Assembly (NCBI GenBank): GCA_964496575.1
Contig: CAZCAC010000180.1
Span: 1-14,210, forward strand
Length of the DNA: 14,210 bases
Origin: CAZCAC01 sp964496575
GTDB taxonomy: Bacteria > Planctomycetota > UBA1135 > GCA-002686595
Reading direction: 5' to 3'
Position 1 is the stretch's first letter, and each line of letters opens with the position of its first letter. Below the pieces are notes generated by a model. That model was given only the letters and a program-made list of their open reading frames with translations, was not told where the DNA came from and made no database searches. The position numbers and the translations under genes were made by a program. This document shows positions 1 through 7,456 of this stretch, piece by piece.

Positions 1-57
1 CCGTTTCCCTGCTGAGCCATGAGCGGATGGTTGCATGAATCGGGGCGCATGTGTTAG

Positions 58-66
58 TGTTAGAAT
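58..66 (+). promoter_or_regulatory. Possible extended -10 promoter element upstream of the beta-helix gene
   Basis: The bases TGTTAGAAT match an extended -10 box (TGn followed by TAGAAT, one base from TATAAT at the third position). A TTGCAT lies at 31-36, but the 24-base gap is too long for a standard -35, so the extended -10 would have to act without one. Transcription would start near base 73, downstream of the in-frame ATG at 35, which agrees with placing the real start at 110. Motif reading only. Confidence 0.3.
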
Positions 67-99
67 GGTTCGTACAAACTCGCTCAACGATTTCTCCCC

Positions 100-104
100 G
101 GAGG
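100..104 (+). promoter_or_regulatory. Ribosome binding site fixing the start at 110
   Basis: GGAGG lies five bases before ATG 110. The earlier in-frame ATGs at 35 and 65 have no comparable site and would put 25 or 15 polar residues ahead of an otherwise normal signal peptide. Confidence 0.7.
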
Positions 105-109
105 CCGAC

Positions 110-2854
110 ATGCTCTGCTTGCTCACTCGCCGCTCGCGTCGCTTCGCTTCCTGCCTCGTCCTGCTGGGAATCGCCGCTCCAGCTTCGGCGCAGTCGCTAT
201 GGACAGTAGATGCCGGCGGGGGTGGGGATTTCACCGAGATCCAGGCTGCGGTGGATGGCTCGCTCGATGGCGACACGATCATCGTGAAGGATGGCTTCTA
301 CGGTTCGTTCCTGGTCGACGACAAGGCGCTCACCATCATCGCGGAAGGGGACGGAGCCTTCTGCGGCACGATCCAGATCGAAGACGTCTCGTCCACCCGG
401 ACAGTCCTGGTGAAAGGGCTGCGGGCCACCGGAGCAGAGAGCGCCTCACCACTGATCGCCTGCGGGTTGGTGACATCCGACTGCACCGGCACCTTGCGGT
501 TCGTGGACTGCCTTCTCCAGGCGGAGGACTGGCCCGCGACCGACCAGGATGCGTGGCCCGGAGCGTGGGTCGTCAGTTGCGACGACGTCGCCTTCTCATC
601 GTGCACGATGAGCGCGGTTCGCCGCGATCATCCCGAAGGGCGAGCCGGCCACGGGCTGTGGGCGATGGACTCCAGAGTCGCGGTGTACGGGAGCCGGTGT
701 ATCGGCGGGTCGGGGGGGTACTTCGACATCGGCACCTGGCTCTACGCCCCGCACGGAGGCGATGGGGCTCGGGTGGAAGGGGCCGGCGAGTTCTTCGCCG
801 CCGCGACCGAGTTCCAGGGCGGAGATGGCGGTGACGACTGGTACTGGGTGGGAACGGACGGCGGCCACGGGCTCAACTCCTCGCAGGTTCCGAGCCGGGT
901 CCTCGACTGCGTCGCCGCGGGAGGCCTGGGAGGGTGCAGCGACCAGGGTCTCGGCGGGTGCGACTATGGACCCGATGGACTCCCCTACTCCGGTACCGTG
1001 ATCATGGTGCCGGGGAAGTCCGGCCGAAGCCTCACACCGAAGATCTCCCCCGCGAACTCCTTCACGACCTTCCGGTTCGAGGGTGAGACCGGCGCGAAGG
1101 TCTTCCTGCTCTTCAGTGCCGGCGCGGACCACGAGTACCTCGACCGCTGGAGGGGCGCGCTGCTCCTCGCTCAGCCCCTGCTGTCCTTCTACCGCGACAT
1201 CTCCAGTGGAAGCTGGGAGTTGCCGGTCATCCCGCTCCAGCTCGATAGTCCCTACCTCGGGACGATTCCAGCCGGTGGCGTGCTGGAGGTCCCGGTGCTC
1301 GTCGAGTCCCCGCCGAGCGGTGCGCCCGCCGAGACCTTCTTCCTGCAAGGGTACGTGCGCAACCCGTCGGGGGGAGGCGCGCTCTCGGATCCCGCCGCGT
1401 TGACCGTCGTCGACGATCCCGGCTACATGATCGACTGCAACCGGAATGGCATTCCGGACGGCCTCGACCTGGGTACGGGGACGAGCCTCGACTGCAACCT
1501 GAACGGAGTCCCCGACGAGTGCGAATGGGACTGCAACGCGAACGGGATTCCCGATGACTGCGACCTGGCCAGCGGCACCTCGCAGGACTCGAACGGGGAC
1601 GGGGCCCCCGACGAGTGCGAGGGCCTCATGACCCTCTACGTCGACGACGACGCGCCTCCCGGGGGCAGCGGAATCTCCTGGACGTACGCGTTGAACGACT
1701 TGCAGGAGGCGCTCTCCTTCGCCCGCACGATCCCCTCCGAGATCACCGGGATCTGGGTCGCCGAGGGCGTGTACCGGCCCGCCGGAATGGGAGGAGCAAC
1801 GGACAGCTCGTTCGAGGTGGACCCCGGAATGAAGCTGTACGGTGGGTTCGCGGGAAACGAGACCAGTCTCGCGCAGCGTGTACCGTTCGCGCATCCGACG
1901 GTGCTCACCGGGGACCTGAACCTGGACGACCCGATGAGCTCCGAGGACAACGCCACTCATGTCGTCACCATGACCGAACCGGGCGAACCGAGACGGCTCG
2001 ACGGTTTCGTCGTGACCGCGGGGTACGCGACTGGATGGGACACAGGCGCGGGAGTCCTCGTATTGCCCATCGACGACTGGGTCATCGCCAACTGCTTGAT
2101 CGAGGGCAACCACAGCTACCGTGATGGGGGCGGTCTGTCGATCTACGGAGAGAATGGGAAGATCGTGAACACGATCATCCGAGGGAATACCGCCCGGTTC
2201 GGGGCGGGTGTGAATGGCCTCGGTTGCGATGGACTGCAGCTGGTGAACTGCCTGATCGAGGGCAACGAGGCAGACGCCACCGCGGGATTGCGCCTCTACG
2301 GTCCCTGGGATTCGCCCCTTCCAGTGGAGCTCATCTCCTGCACGATCGCCAACAACACGGCCACGGCGCCCTATGCGACGTGCGGTGGCATCGGCCTCGC
2401 GCTGTCGACGGCTACGACCGAAAGCCACTTCAAGAGCTGCATCGTCTGGGGAAACGTCGCGCCGGCGGGAACGACCGAGCAGCAGCAGATCTACGAGCCG
2501 GATGATCTCGCCAATGCGCAGTACTCCTGCATTCAGGGGCTGACGGCCTTACCCGGATTCCACAACCACGGCCTGGATCCCCTCTTCGTGAACGCGCTGG
2601 GAGCCGATGGCATCGCCGGCACGGCGGACGACGACGTCCGGCTGGGCGCGGGCTCTCCTTGCGTGGACAGCAGTCGCAACGGGGTACTGCCTGACGACGC
2701 GCTCGACATCGACTACGATGGCGATCTCACCGAGCAACTTCCCCTCGATCTAGCGGGGAATGCCCGGCGCATCGACGACCCGGCCGTGGCCGATACGGGC
2801 TCGGGGGTTGCGCCGATCCTCGACATGGGGGCGCTGGAGCGGGATCCTCGCTGA
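110..2854 (+). CDS. Secreted right-handed parallel beta-helix protein with calcium-type Asp-rich repeats
   Basis: The 914-residue product begins with a Sec signal peptide (about residues 1-27: Arg-rich start, hydrophobic core, cleavage after Ala-Ser-Ala). Residues about 28-280 look like a pectin-lyase-type beta-helix, with the opening pattern GGGGDFTEIQAAVD typical of such proteins. Residues about 305-435 are a beta-rich segment I cannot name. Residues 442-503 hold four Asp-x-Asn-x-(Asn/Asp)-Gly-x-Pro-Asp repeats like thrombospondin type-3 or EF-hand-type calcium loops. A second beta-helix fills residues 506-914: it opens with LYVDDDAPPG, has LYGGFAGNETS near 573, the GSPCVD motif near 850 and ends in DMGALERD. 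No membrane anchor or sorting domain is visible. The family is usually secreted or surface-located and is often an adhesin or polysaccharide-binding or -cleaving protein; no catalytic residues can be assigned. Start chosen from the GGAGG at 100-104 and the signal peptide. Its stop lies inside the junction repeat. Confidence 0.85.
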   Translation: MLCLLTRRSRRFASCLVLLGIAAPASAQSLWTVDAGGGGDFTEIQAAVDGSLDGDTIIVKDGFYGSFLVDDKALTIIAEGDGAFCGTIQIEDVSSTRTVLVKGLRATGAESASPLIACGLVTSDCTGTLRFVDCLLQAEDWPATDQDAWPGAWVVSCDDVAFSSCTMSAVRRDHPEGRAGHGLWAMDSRVAVYGSRCIGGSGGYFDIGTWLYAPHGGDGARVEGAGEFFAAATEFQGGDGGDDWYWVGTDGGHGLNSSQVPSRVLDCVAAGGLGGCSDQGLGGCDYGPDGLPYSGTVIMVPGKSGRSLTPKISPANSFTTFRFEGETGAKVFLLFSAGADHEYLDRWRGALLLAQPLLSFYRDISSGSWELPVIPLQLDSPYLGTIPAGGVLEVPVLVESPPSGAPAETFFLQGYVRNPSGGGALSDPAALTVVDDPGYMIDCNRNGIPDGLDLGTGTSLDCNLNGVPDECEWDCNANGIPDDCDLASGTSQDSNGDGAPDECEGLMTLYVDDDAPPGGSGISWTYALNDLQEALSFARTIPSEITGIWVAEGVYRPAGMGGATDSSFEVDPGMKLYGGFAGNETSLAQRVPFAHPTVLTGDLNLDDPMSSEDNATHVVTMTEPGEPRRLDGFVVTAGYATGWDTGAGVLVLPIDDWVIANCLIEGNHSYRDGGGLSIYGENGKIVNTIIRGNTARFGAGVNGLGCDGLQLVNCLIEGNEADATAGLRLYGPWDSPLPVELISCTIANNTATAPYATCGGIGLALSTATTESHFKSCIVWGNVAPAGTTEQQQIYEPDDLANAQYSCIQGLTALPGFHNHGLDPLFVNALGADGIAGTADDDVRLGAGSPCVDSSRNGVLPDDALDIDYDGDLTEQLPLDLAGNARRIDDPAVADTGSGVAPILDMGALERDPR
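1433..1621 (+). repeat. Four tandem Asp/Asn-rich calcium-loop-like repeats inside the beta-helix gene
   Basis: The encoded units are DCNRNGIPDGLD, DCNLNGVPDECE, DCNANGIPDDCD and DSNGDGAPDECE, separated by short spacers. They share the D-x-N/D-x-N/D-G-x-P-D signature of thrombospondin type-3 repeats, and their regularly placed cysteines could form disulfides. They link the two beta-helix halves of the protein. Calcium binding is inferred from the motif. Confidence 0.75.
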
Positions 2855-2861
2855 CTCCGTA
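2851..2861. repeat. Junction repeat copy 1 (CTGACTCCGTA)
   Basis: This 11-base sequence is identical to the first 11 bases of CTGACTCCGTATC at 6271-6283 and to the complement of 9927-9939. It supplies the TGA stop (2852-2854) of the upstream gene and fills most of the nine-base gap before the convergent gene that ends at 2864. Confidence 0.6.
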
Positions 2862-2863
2862 CC

Positions 2864-3685
2864 CTAGCTACTCTTCTTCTGGAAGCACCCGACACCCAGA
2901 ATGGCGAAGGTCGGGGCCAGGACGAGGTTGATCAGCGAGAGCAGCTGCCAGGGCCAGTACTCGGCGAACGGAACGGAGAGCGTGGCCACCATGAAGACCG
3001 CGGTCGGATGCCACGGCACGAGACTCTCCAGCATCGTGCCCGTGTCCTCCAGCGAGCGGGAGAGCACTTTTCTCGGAATGCCGAGGCGGTCGTACTTGCT
3101 CTTGAAGGCGTCGCCGACGATGAAGCTGGTGGCGTACTGATTCGAGGTCAACGAATTGGTGAACGCCGCCGCAGCCAGCGAGGAGAGAATGGTGCTCCTG
3201 CGGCCCTTCGCGAAGCGGAAGACGCGCCCCACCACTCTCGGCATCGCCTCGATGTGATCCAGTGCACCGACGAAGATGAAGACCGTGAAGGCGATGACGA
3301 TGGCGTCGATGAGCGCGTACAACCCTCCTCGCTCGAGGAGCTCGGAGATCCCCGCCGGAACGTCACCGGCCCAGGGCGCCATGCTGATGTCGAAGCCCTT
3401 GCAGAGCGACTGCACGACGTCGGTCACCCCGAATCGCTGAAACACGAGGGCCAGCACGCACGCCGCCAGCATCGAGATCATCAGCGTCGGGACCGTCGGC
3501 CAGCGCCTCAGCGACCCGAAAAGGACGATCACCGGCGGCAGCAGCAGCAGGGTATTGAAATTGAAGGTCCCCTGCAGCGCCTCCCGAGCCTCCGAGCAGC
3601 TACGTCCCGGTCCGAATGAGTCCGCCGGCTCGAGGGGAGGGTGACCATGATTCGGAGAGTAACTGGTCCGCGCGACCTCTGCCAC
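2864..3685 (-). pseudogene. Truncated NhaC-family Na+/H+ antiporter (C-terminal half only)
   Basis: The 273-residue frame opens with GTG and matches the second half of NhaC-type sodium/proton antiporters, which are usually about 450-500 residues. Recognisable segments are FNFNTLLLLPP (41-51, a membrane helix), LLERGGLYALIDAIVIAFTV (about 116-135), the GRRSTIL segment (161-167), TNSLTSNQY (176-184) and the conserved stretch SRSLEDTGTM...SLVPWHPTAVFM (209-232), followed by two more hydrophobic segments. The first about 30 residues do not look like the family, and an in-frame TAG at 3698-3700 lies just upstream of the GTG. Only 183 bases separate it from the divergent gene at 3869, too few for the missing half, and I saw no continuation in the other two minus-strand frames I read for about 110 bases upstream. 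Probably a decayed remnant cut near base 3595. A short functional variant cannot be excluded. The retained half has no internal stop or frameshift, so truncation was recent or the half is under selection. Confidence 0.65.
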
Positions 3686-3868
3686 CTGCGTGAGACCCTA
3701 TCCCGCCGCGCAGGGAATCACCGGGGCGTTTTCCAATCCCCCGAGCATGTCGAGCCCGGATAGAAGTTGGACCGCACTCACCACCGGACCCGACCGGAGT
3801 CGATACACTCGGGGCGGCAGCGACCCTCCGGGAGTCGCGGTGGCCGGACGCTGTAACGAACGAATCGA
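3686..3868. other. Divergent intergenic region between the NhaC remnant and the anchored repeat protein
   Basis: This 183-base gap should hold the promoter of the gene at 3869. I see a -10-like TACACT at about 3804-3809 without a well-spaced -35, and no clear Shine-Dalgarno site before ATG 3869. The string CGGAGTCGATAC near 3795 shares only seven bases with the junction repeat core and is not counted as a copy. No RNA gene or further coding sequence was recognised. Confidence 0.4.
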
Positions 3869-6268
3869 ATGAACCTCCCTCTCAAACTACGCGGGCTCGT
3901 GTGGCTCGTCCTGATCCTCGCGCTGGGAGCGGGGATCCTCGCCCTCTCGAGCCAGCTCGGTGAGCCGGACCCGGCAGTGCCGGCGGAGGAAGTGGTCACG
4001 CCGACCCCGATCGAGGAGGCGGAGGAGCCGCGCGAGGATCGCGCACGGGAGTCCGAGGTGGATCGACGTGCCGTGCCCCTCGGTGACGCCCTTGGCTCGG
4101 CGGGGACAAGCGTGGGCGGGGTGCGCGGTCAGGTGCTGAACGTCCGCGAAGGGAAGGTGGTTCCCGCGGCGGAGATCAACGTGGACCTGGTCATCCCGGG
4201 AGCGGATCACAAGGTCGTGACCACCACGGACCGGGAAGGGCGCTTCTCCTTCTCCCCGACGAGCCTGCCCGAAGAGGCGCGCGTGTTGCGCGTCCGCACG
4301 AGGGAGAGCGACGATTACCAGCGCGCCGCGCAGTCCCTTCCCTTTCGCGGGAAAGACGCGACCTATCCGGAGGTCGAGCTGCGCCGGCTCGCCTTCGCGC
4401 CGCTCGAAGGCGTCGTCGTCGACGACGAGGGGCGCGGGTTGCCGGGTGTTACGATCACGATGGGGCGGCGCCTGGAGACCTGGTCGACCGTCGAGGTCTT
4501 CTCCGGTCTCGACGGGCGCTTCTCCATCAAGGAGACGCGAGGCCTGCGAGGGGCCGCGAACGCCACGCTCGATGGCTACGTCTTGCTCCACGGCAACCGC
4601 CTCGAGGCCCACGCGGACGGCGGGTGGAATCCGCTGCACCTGGTGATGACTCGATCCGCCGCGCTGGCGGTCGCGCTCGTCGGCCCCGACGGAGGGCCGG
4701 TGGTGGATGCCGCCGTGTCGTTGCGTATCGCCGTGTCGGAGAAACTGGGCGCCGAGGAAGGTCTGATGTGGGCCGACGGCCACGAGGCGGACGGCACTCG
4801 CCAGCTGGACTTCTCCAAGCTTCGAAGGCCGGTCCCCCAGCGCACCGGAGTCGACGGCATCGCCCGCTTCGACCCCACGTGGTCCGATCGCCGGTTGGAG
4901 GTCCTCGCTCCGGGCGACGTGCGGCTCACCCACGTCGACACCTCCGATCATCTGGTCGGCGAGAGTGCCCCGGGCGCTCGACCGCTGATACTCGAGCCGG
5001 GGCAGGTCCGGCAGGTCGAGTGTTCCCTGGGAACGCGGTTACGCGTCGAGGGCACGGTGACCGACACCGCCGGGAGCCCATGCGAGAACCAGTACGTCTT
5101 GGTCTCGTCGCTGACTCGGGAGGGCGAGGTCAGGCGCACCGAGCGCGAGAAGACGGATGAGGAGGGGCGCTACGACTGCGAGGCGATCGACCTCGAACCT
5201 GGCGACCTCGTGTACGTCCACACGAAGGACGGCAATCCCTACCGGAACGATCCCGCCTCGATCGAGAACATCGGAGCGGTGACGGCGGACCCTGCGGAGG
5301 CGGTCGAGGGCACCCTGACCGTGGATCTCGCGATGAGGCCCGCGCTGTCCCTTTCCGGCCGCGTGCTCGACGAAACAGAAGAGCCGGTTCTCGCCTGGTG
5401 CGAGGCCGTCCGCGAGACGGATTCCACGAGCTCCGATCGCAGGCCGAAGCGGGCGGGCAGCACGGAGGGTCTGGGGAGCGAGTTCCTGATCGGGGGCCTC
5501 GAGCCCGGGACGTACGAGCTGCACGTCCACGAGCGCCTGCCCGGCGTTCAGTCGAAGCACGTCTTCCCCGGTCTGGTCGCCGGCTCCGAGGGCCTCGAGC
5601 TGCGCATCACCACTCCGGCGAACGCCTCGATCAAGATCCGCGCTGCGGCGAGTGGCGTGGAGCTCGCTCGATGCGTGGCGCTCATAGATCCTCTCGATCC
5701 GAGCCTCGCCACCCGGGCGTCGGCTACCGTGCCCAAGGTGCTGACCGACCCCTCTCTCTGGCCTCTCGAGGCGCCGATCGACACCTCGGGAAACATCGGA
5801 TCGCTGTTCCTGGTCGCCGCCTCGGAGTCGAGCGAGCACGAGTGGAGCCGGGTGCGTCCGGGCCTCTACCGGGTGGGTATCCAGGCGTGGGACGGCGACG
5901 GTCAGCCGCTGTACCCGATGGCCACCGGGCCGGTCGAGTTCGGACCGGGAGCGCACGAGATCGTCGCACCGCTCCGCCCGGTGGGCTCGTTCGGGGGCCG
6001 GGTGACCGGGGGCGATTCGGCGGCGGTCCTCGCCCTGGCGCTCGTCGACGGGCGAGGTTCCCTGCTGCCGCTCTTCCCCGACGGCAACCACGCGGTCGAC
6101 GTCCTTCCCGTCGACGCGAAGGGCGAGTTCCAGGTGGCGGTCGCGCCGGCCGGGGACCTCACCCTGATCGTCGGCAGCGAAGGAGAGCTTCGTGCCGGCC
6201 AGCCACGGCTGAGGATGCCGATCACGATTCAGCCGGGGGAGCACTCGCCGGTCGAGATCGAGCTCTGA
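3869..6268 (+). CDS. Membrane-anchored protein with carboxypeptidase-regulatory-like (Ig-fold) repeats
   Basis: The 799-residue product has an uncleaved-type N-terminal hydrophobic segment (residues about 8-27, with basic residues before it), then an acidic, Pro/Glu-rich stretch to about 82, and a long exported region of repeated beta-sandwich units. At least four units show the pattern 'G-x-V-x-D-x-x-G-x-P-x-x-x-x-x-V ... D-x-x-G-x-F/Y': about 84-145 (TTDREGRFSF), 178-245 (VVVDDEGRGLPGVTI, LDGRFSI), 391-455 (GTVTDTAGSP, DEEGRYDCEA) and 493-555 (GRVLDETEEPV, GLEPGTYELHV). Weaker units lie at 265-350 and 705-799. Such domains (carboxypeptidase D regulatory-like) are common in large envelope proteins and usually act as spacers or binding modules. 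No enzymatic domain is present. The ATG at 3869 is the only start that keeps the anchor; it lacks a clear ribosome site. It stands alone and converges with the channel gene at 6285. Specific role unknown. Confidence 0.8.
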   Translation: MNLPLKLRGLVWLVLILALGAGILALSSQLGEPDPAVPAEEVVTPTPIEEAEEPREDRARESEVDRRAVPLGDALGSAGTSVGGVRGQVLNVREGKVVPAAEINVDLVIPGADHKVVTTTDREGRFSFSPTSLPEEARVLRVRTRESDDYQRAAQSLPFRGKDATYPEVELRRLAFAPLEGVVVDDEGRGLPGVTITMGRRLETWSTVEVFSGLDGRFSIKETRGLRGAANATLDGYVLLHGNRLEAHADGGWNPLHLVMTRSAALAVALVGPDGGPVVDAAVSLRIAVSEKLGAEEGLMWADGHEADGTRQLDFSKLRRPVPQRTGVDGIARFDPTWSDRRLEVLAPGDVRLTHVDTSDHLVGESAPGARPLILEPGQVRQVECSLGTRLRVEGTVTDTAGSPCENQYVLVSSLTREGEVRRTEREKTDEEGRYDCEAIDLEPGDLVYVHTKDGNPYRNDPASIENIGAVTADPAEAVEGTLTVDLAMRPALSLSGRVLDETEEPVLAWCEAVRETDSTSSDRRPKRAGSTEGLGSEFLIGGLEPGTYELHVHERLPGVQSKHVFPGLVAGSEGLELRITTPANASIKIRAAASGVELARCVALIDPLDPSLATRASATVPKVLTDPSLWPLEAPIDTSGNIGSLFLVAASESSEHEWSRVRPGLYRVGIQAWDGDGQPLYPMATGPVEFGPGAHEIVAPLRPVGSFGGRVTGGDSAAVLALALVDGRGSLLPLFPDGNHAVDVLPVDAKGEFQVAVAPAGDLTLIVGSEGELRAGQPRLRMPITIQPGEHSPVEIEL

Positions 6269-6270
6269 TA

Positions 6271-6283
6271 CTGACTCCGTATC
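6271..6283. repeat. Junction repeat copy 2 (CTGACTCCGTATC)
   Basis: This full 13-base copy lies in the 16-base gap between the convergent stops at 6268 and 6285. With the preceding bases it makes a small hairpin: GATAC (6267-6271) pairs with GTATC (6279-6283) around the loop TGACTCC. It is identical to the complement of 9927-9939 and its first 11 bases equal 2851-2861. Confidence 0.65.
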
Positions 6284-6284
6284 G

Positions 6285-7283
6285 CTATTGAACCACCTGC
6301 TCCACGCGTTCGATGGCGGCGAGCGGTCCCAGGGCGACGAGCACGTCCCCTCCCTCGATACACTCGTCGGCGTCGGGGTTGAAGATCACTCGTTCGCCAC
6401 GCTTCAACGCCACGACGATGATTCCGAACTGCCTGCGAACATCGGCTCCGGCGAGGGTCTTGCCGGCGAGCTCACTCGCCGGCTCGATGACGATCTCGGC
6501 GAGCTCGAGCTCCACCGATGAACCGAGCAGTGACTGGTCGATGAAGTCGGTGACGGTCGGCTTGATGGCGGTCAGGGCCAGTCGAGTACCGCCGATCTGA
6601 TAGGGGTTGAGCACGCGGTCGGCACCGGCCAGTTGCAGACGCTCCTCCGCGCCGGTCTCGACGGCTCGGGCGATGATATTGATGCCGGGGTTGAGCTGAC
6701 GAGCGAGCAGGATCGTGTACACGTTGTGGGCATCGTCGGCGAGGCAGGTGATGACGGTCTTCGCGTTGCCGATGTTGGTCGACGAGAGGACCTTTTCGTT
6801 GGTGGCATCACCGCGGACCACGGGAAGGTCCTGGTCCTCGAGCTCGCGGCAGCGATCCGGATCCAGCTCGACTACCACGAAGGAAATGCCTCGCTGCCGC
6901 AGCACCTCGACCACGGCACTGCCCATCCGGCCGTAGCCGCAGACGACGATGTGGTTTCTGAGCTTCTTCATCAACTTGAGCTCCCTCCGAATACCAAGCA
7001 CGCGGCGGAGATCGGTTTCGATCATGACGCGGGCGAACTCCGACGCGATGACGAGGATCACCCCGACGCCGGCGAAGGCCAGCACCATGGTGAAGACCCG
7101 ACCGCCGCCCGACAGGGGGAAGACCTCGCGAAAGCCGATCGTCGTCACCGTGATCGTGGTCATGTACAGCGCATCGAACGCACTCATGTCCTCGATCAGG
7201 ATGTACCCGATCATGCCGCCGAAGATCACCAGGAGACCGAGGACCACCGACTTGCCAAACGCGTGGAGCTTGGACGAGATCAC
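6285..7283 (-). CDS. Two-helix potassium channel with RCK/TrkA NAD-binding and TrkA-C domains
   Basis: The 332-residue protein has a first membrane helix (about 11-30), a pore loop with the filter TTIGFRE (47-53), and a second helix (about 62-82). A cytoplasmic RCK-N/TrkA-N Rossmann domain follows (about 111-230), with HIVVCGYGRMGSAVVEVL carrying the G-x-G-x-x-G nucleotide motif (Gly116, Gly118, Gly121) and an acidic Glu139 at the end of strand 2, usual for NAD(H). Residues about 258-330 form the RCK-C/TrkA-C ligand domain. This is the MthK-like architecture of prokaryotic ligand-gated potassium channels in the inner membrane. The filter is odd: the canonical TVGYGD is replaced by TIGFRE, with Arg at the second filter glycine. 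Start is GTG at 7283, with no Shine-Dalgarno site but a -10-like TAATCT six bases upstream. Likely transcribed alone, divergent from the lipoprotein gene at 7457. Confidence 0.9.
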   Translation of the reverse strand: MISSKLHAFGKSVVLGLLVIFGGMIGYILIEDMSAFDALYMTTITVTTIGFREVFPLSGGGRVFTMVLAFAGVGVILVIASEFARVMIETDLRRVLGIRRELKLMKKLRNHIVVCGYGRMGSAVVEVLRQRGISFVVVELDPDRCRELEDQDLPVVRGDATNEKVLSSTNIGNAKTVITCLADDAHNVYTILLARQLNPGINIIARAVETGAEERLQLAGADRVLNPYQIGGTRLALTAIKPTVTDFIDQSLLGSSVELELAEIVIEPASELAGKTLAGADVRRQFGIIVVALKRGERVIFNPDADECIEGGDVLVALGPLAAIERVEQVVQ

Positions 7284-7289
7284 GAGACG

Positions 7290-7319
7290 AGATTACTCAG
7301 GAGGCCACCCGGATGCCAG
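7290..7319 (-). promoter_or_regulatory. Possible promoter giving a leaderless potassium channel mRNA
   Basis: On the minus strand TAATCT (7295-7290) lies six bases before GTG 7283. CTGGCA (7319-7314), matching TTGACA at four of six positions, lies 18 bases further upstream. Such a -10 position would put the transcript start at or next to the start codon. No Shine-Dalgarno-like sequence is present. Motif inference only. Confidence 0.35.
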
Positions 7320-7440
7320 TTTCCGAGAGGCTCCCGAGCTCCGGCTTTCTCCTTCGACTCCACCTCGCGGCGGCCCTCTTTGGCCGCGATCCACAACACG
7401 AAGATGGCGGAGATTGCCCGGACCCGGTACTTCTGAAAGC

Positions 7441-7449
7441 TGCTAGCCT
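7441..7449 (+). promoter_or_regulatory. Possible extended -10 box of the TPR lipoprotein operon (leaderless start)
   Basis: TGCTAGCCT reads as TGn plus a TAnnnT hexamer (7444-7449), ending seven bases before GTG 7457. No purine-rich ribosome site precedes that GTG. The spacing matches leaderless promoters known from other high-GC bacteria. No good -35 is visible at the standard distance. Confidence 0.35.
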
Positions 7450-7456
7450 GTGTGCC

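Noticed and set aside
35..109. Upstream in-frame starts at 35 and 65 for the beta-helix gene
   Set aside because: No ribosome site precedes them, the extra residues would mask the signal peptide, and a -10-like element at 58-66 lies inside the extension.
596..2428. 610-residue open frame on the minus strand
   Set aside because: It is antisense to the beta-helix gene and rich in Arg, Val and Ala runs expected from a high-GC complementary strand, with no signal peptide or motif.
3795..3810. CGGAGTCGATAC as a fourth junction repeat
   Set aside because: It shares only a seven-base core with CTGACTCCGTATC and lies in a divergent, not convergent, gap.
5039..6244. 401-residue open frame on the minus strand
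   Set aside because: Antisense to the carboxypeptidase-regulatory-like repeat gene, with no recognisable domain and a typical high-GC shadow composition.
7313..7456. ATG 7313 as the start of the TPR lipoprotein, with GGAGG at 7300-7304
   Set aside because: The added 48 residues are not conserved-looking, use poorer codons and would displace the lipoprotein signal from the N-terminus. The GGAGG could still matter, so this is a preference, not proof.
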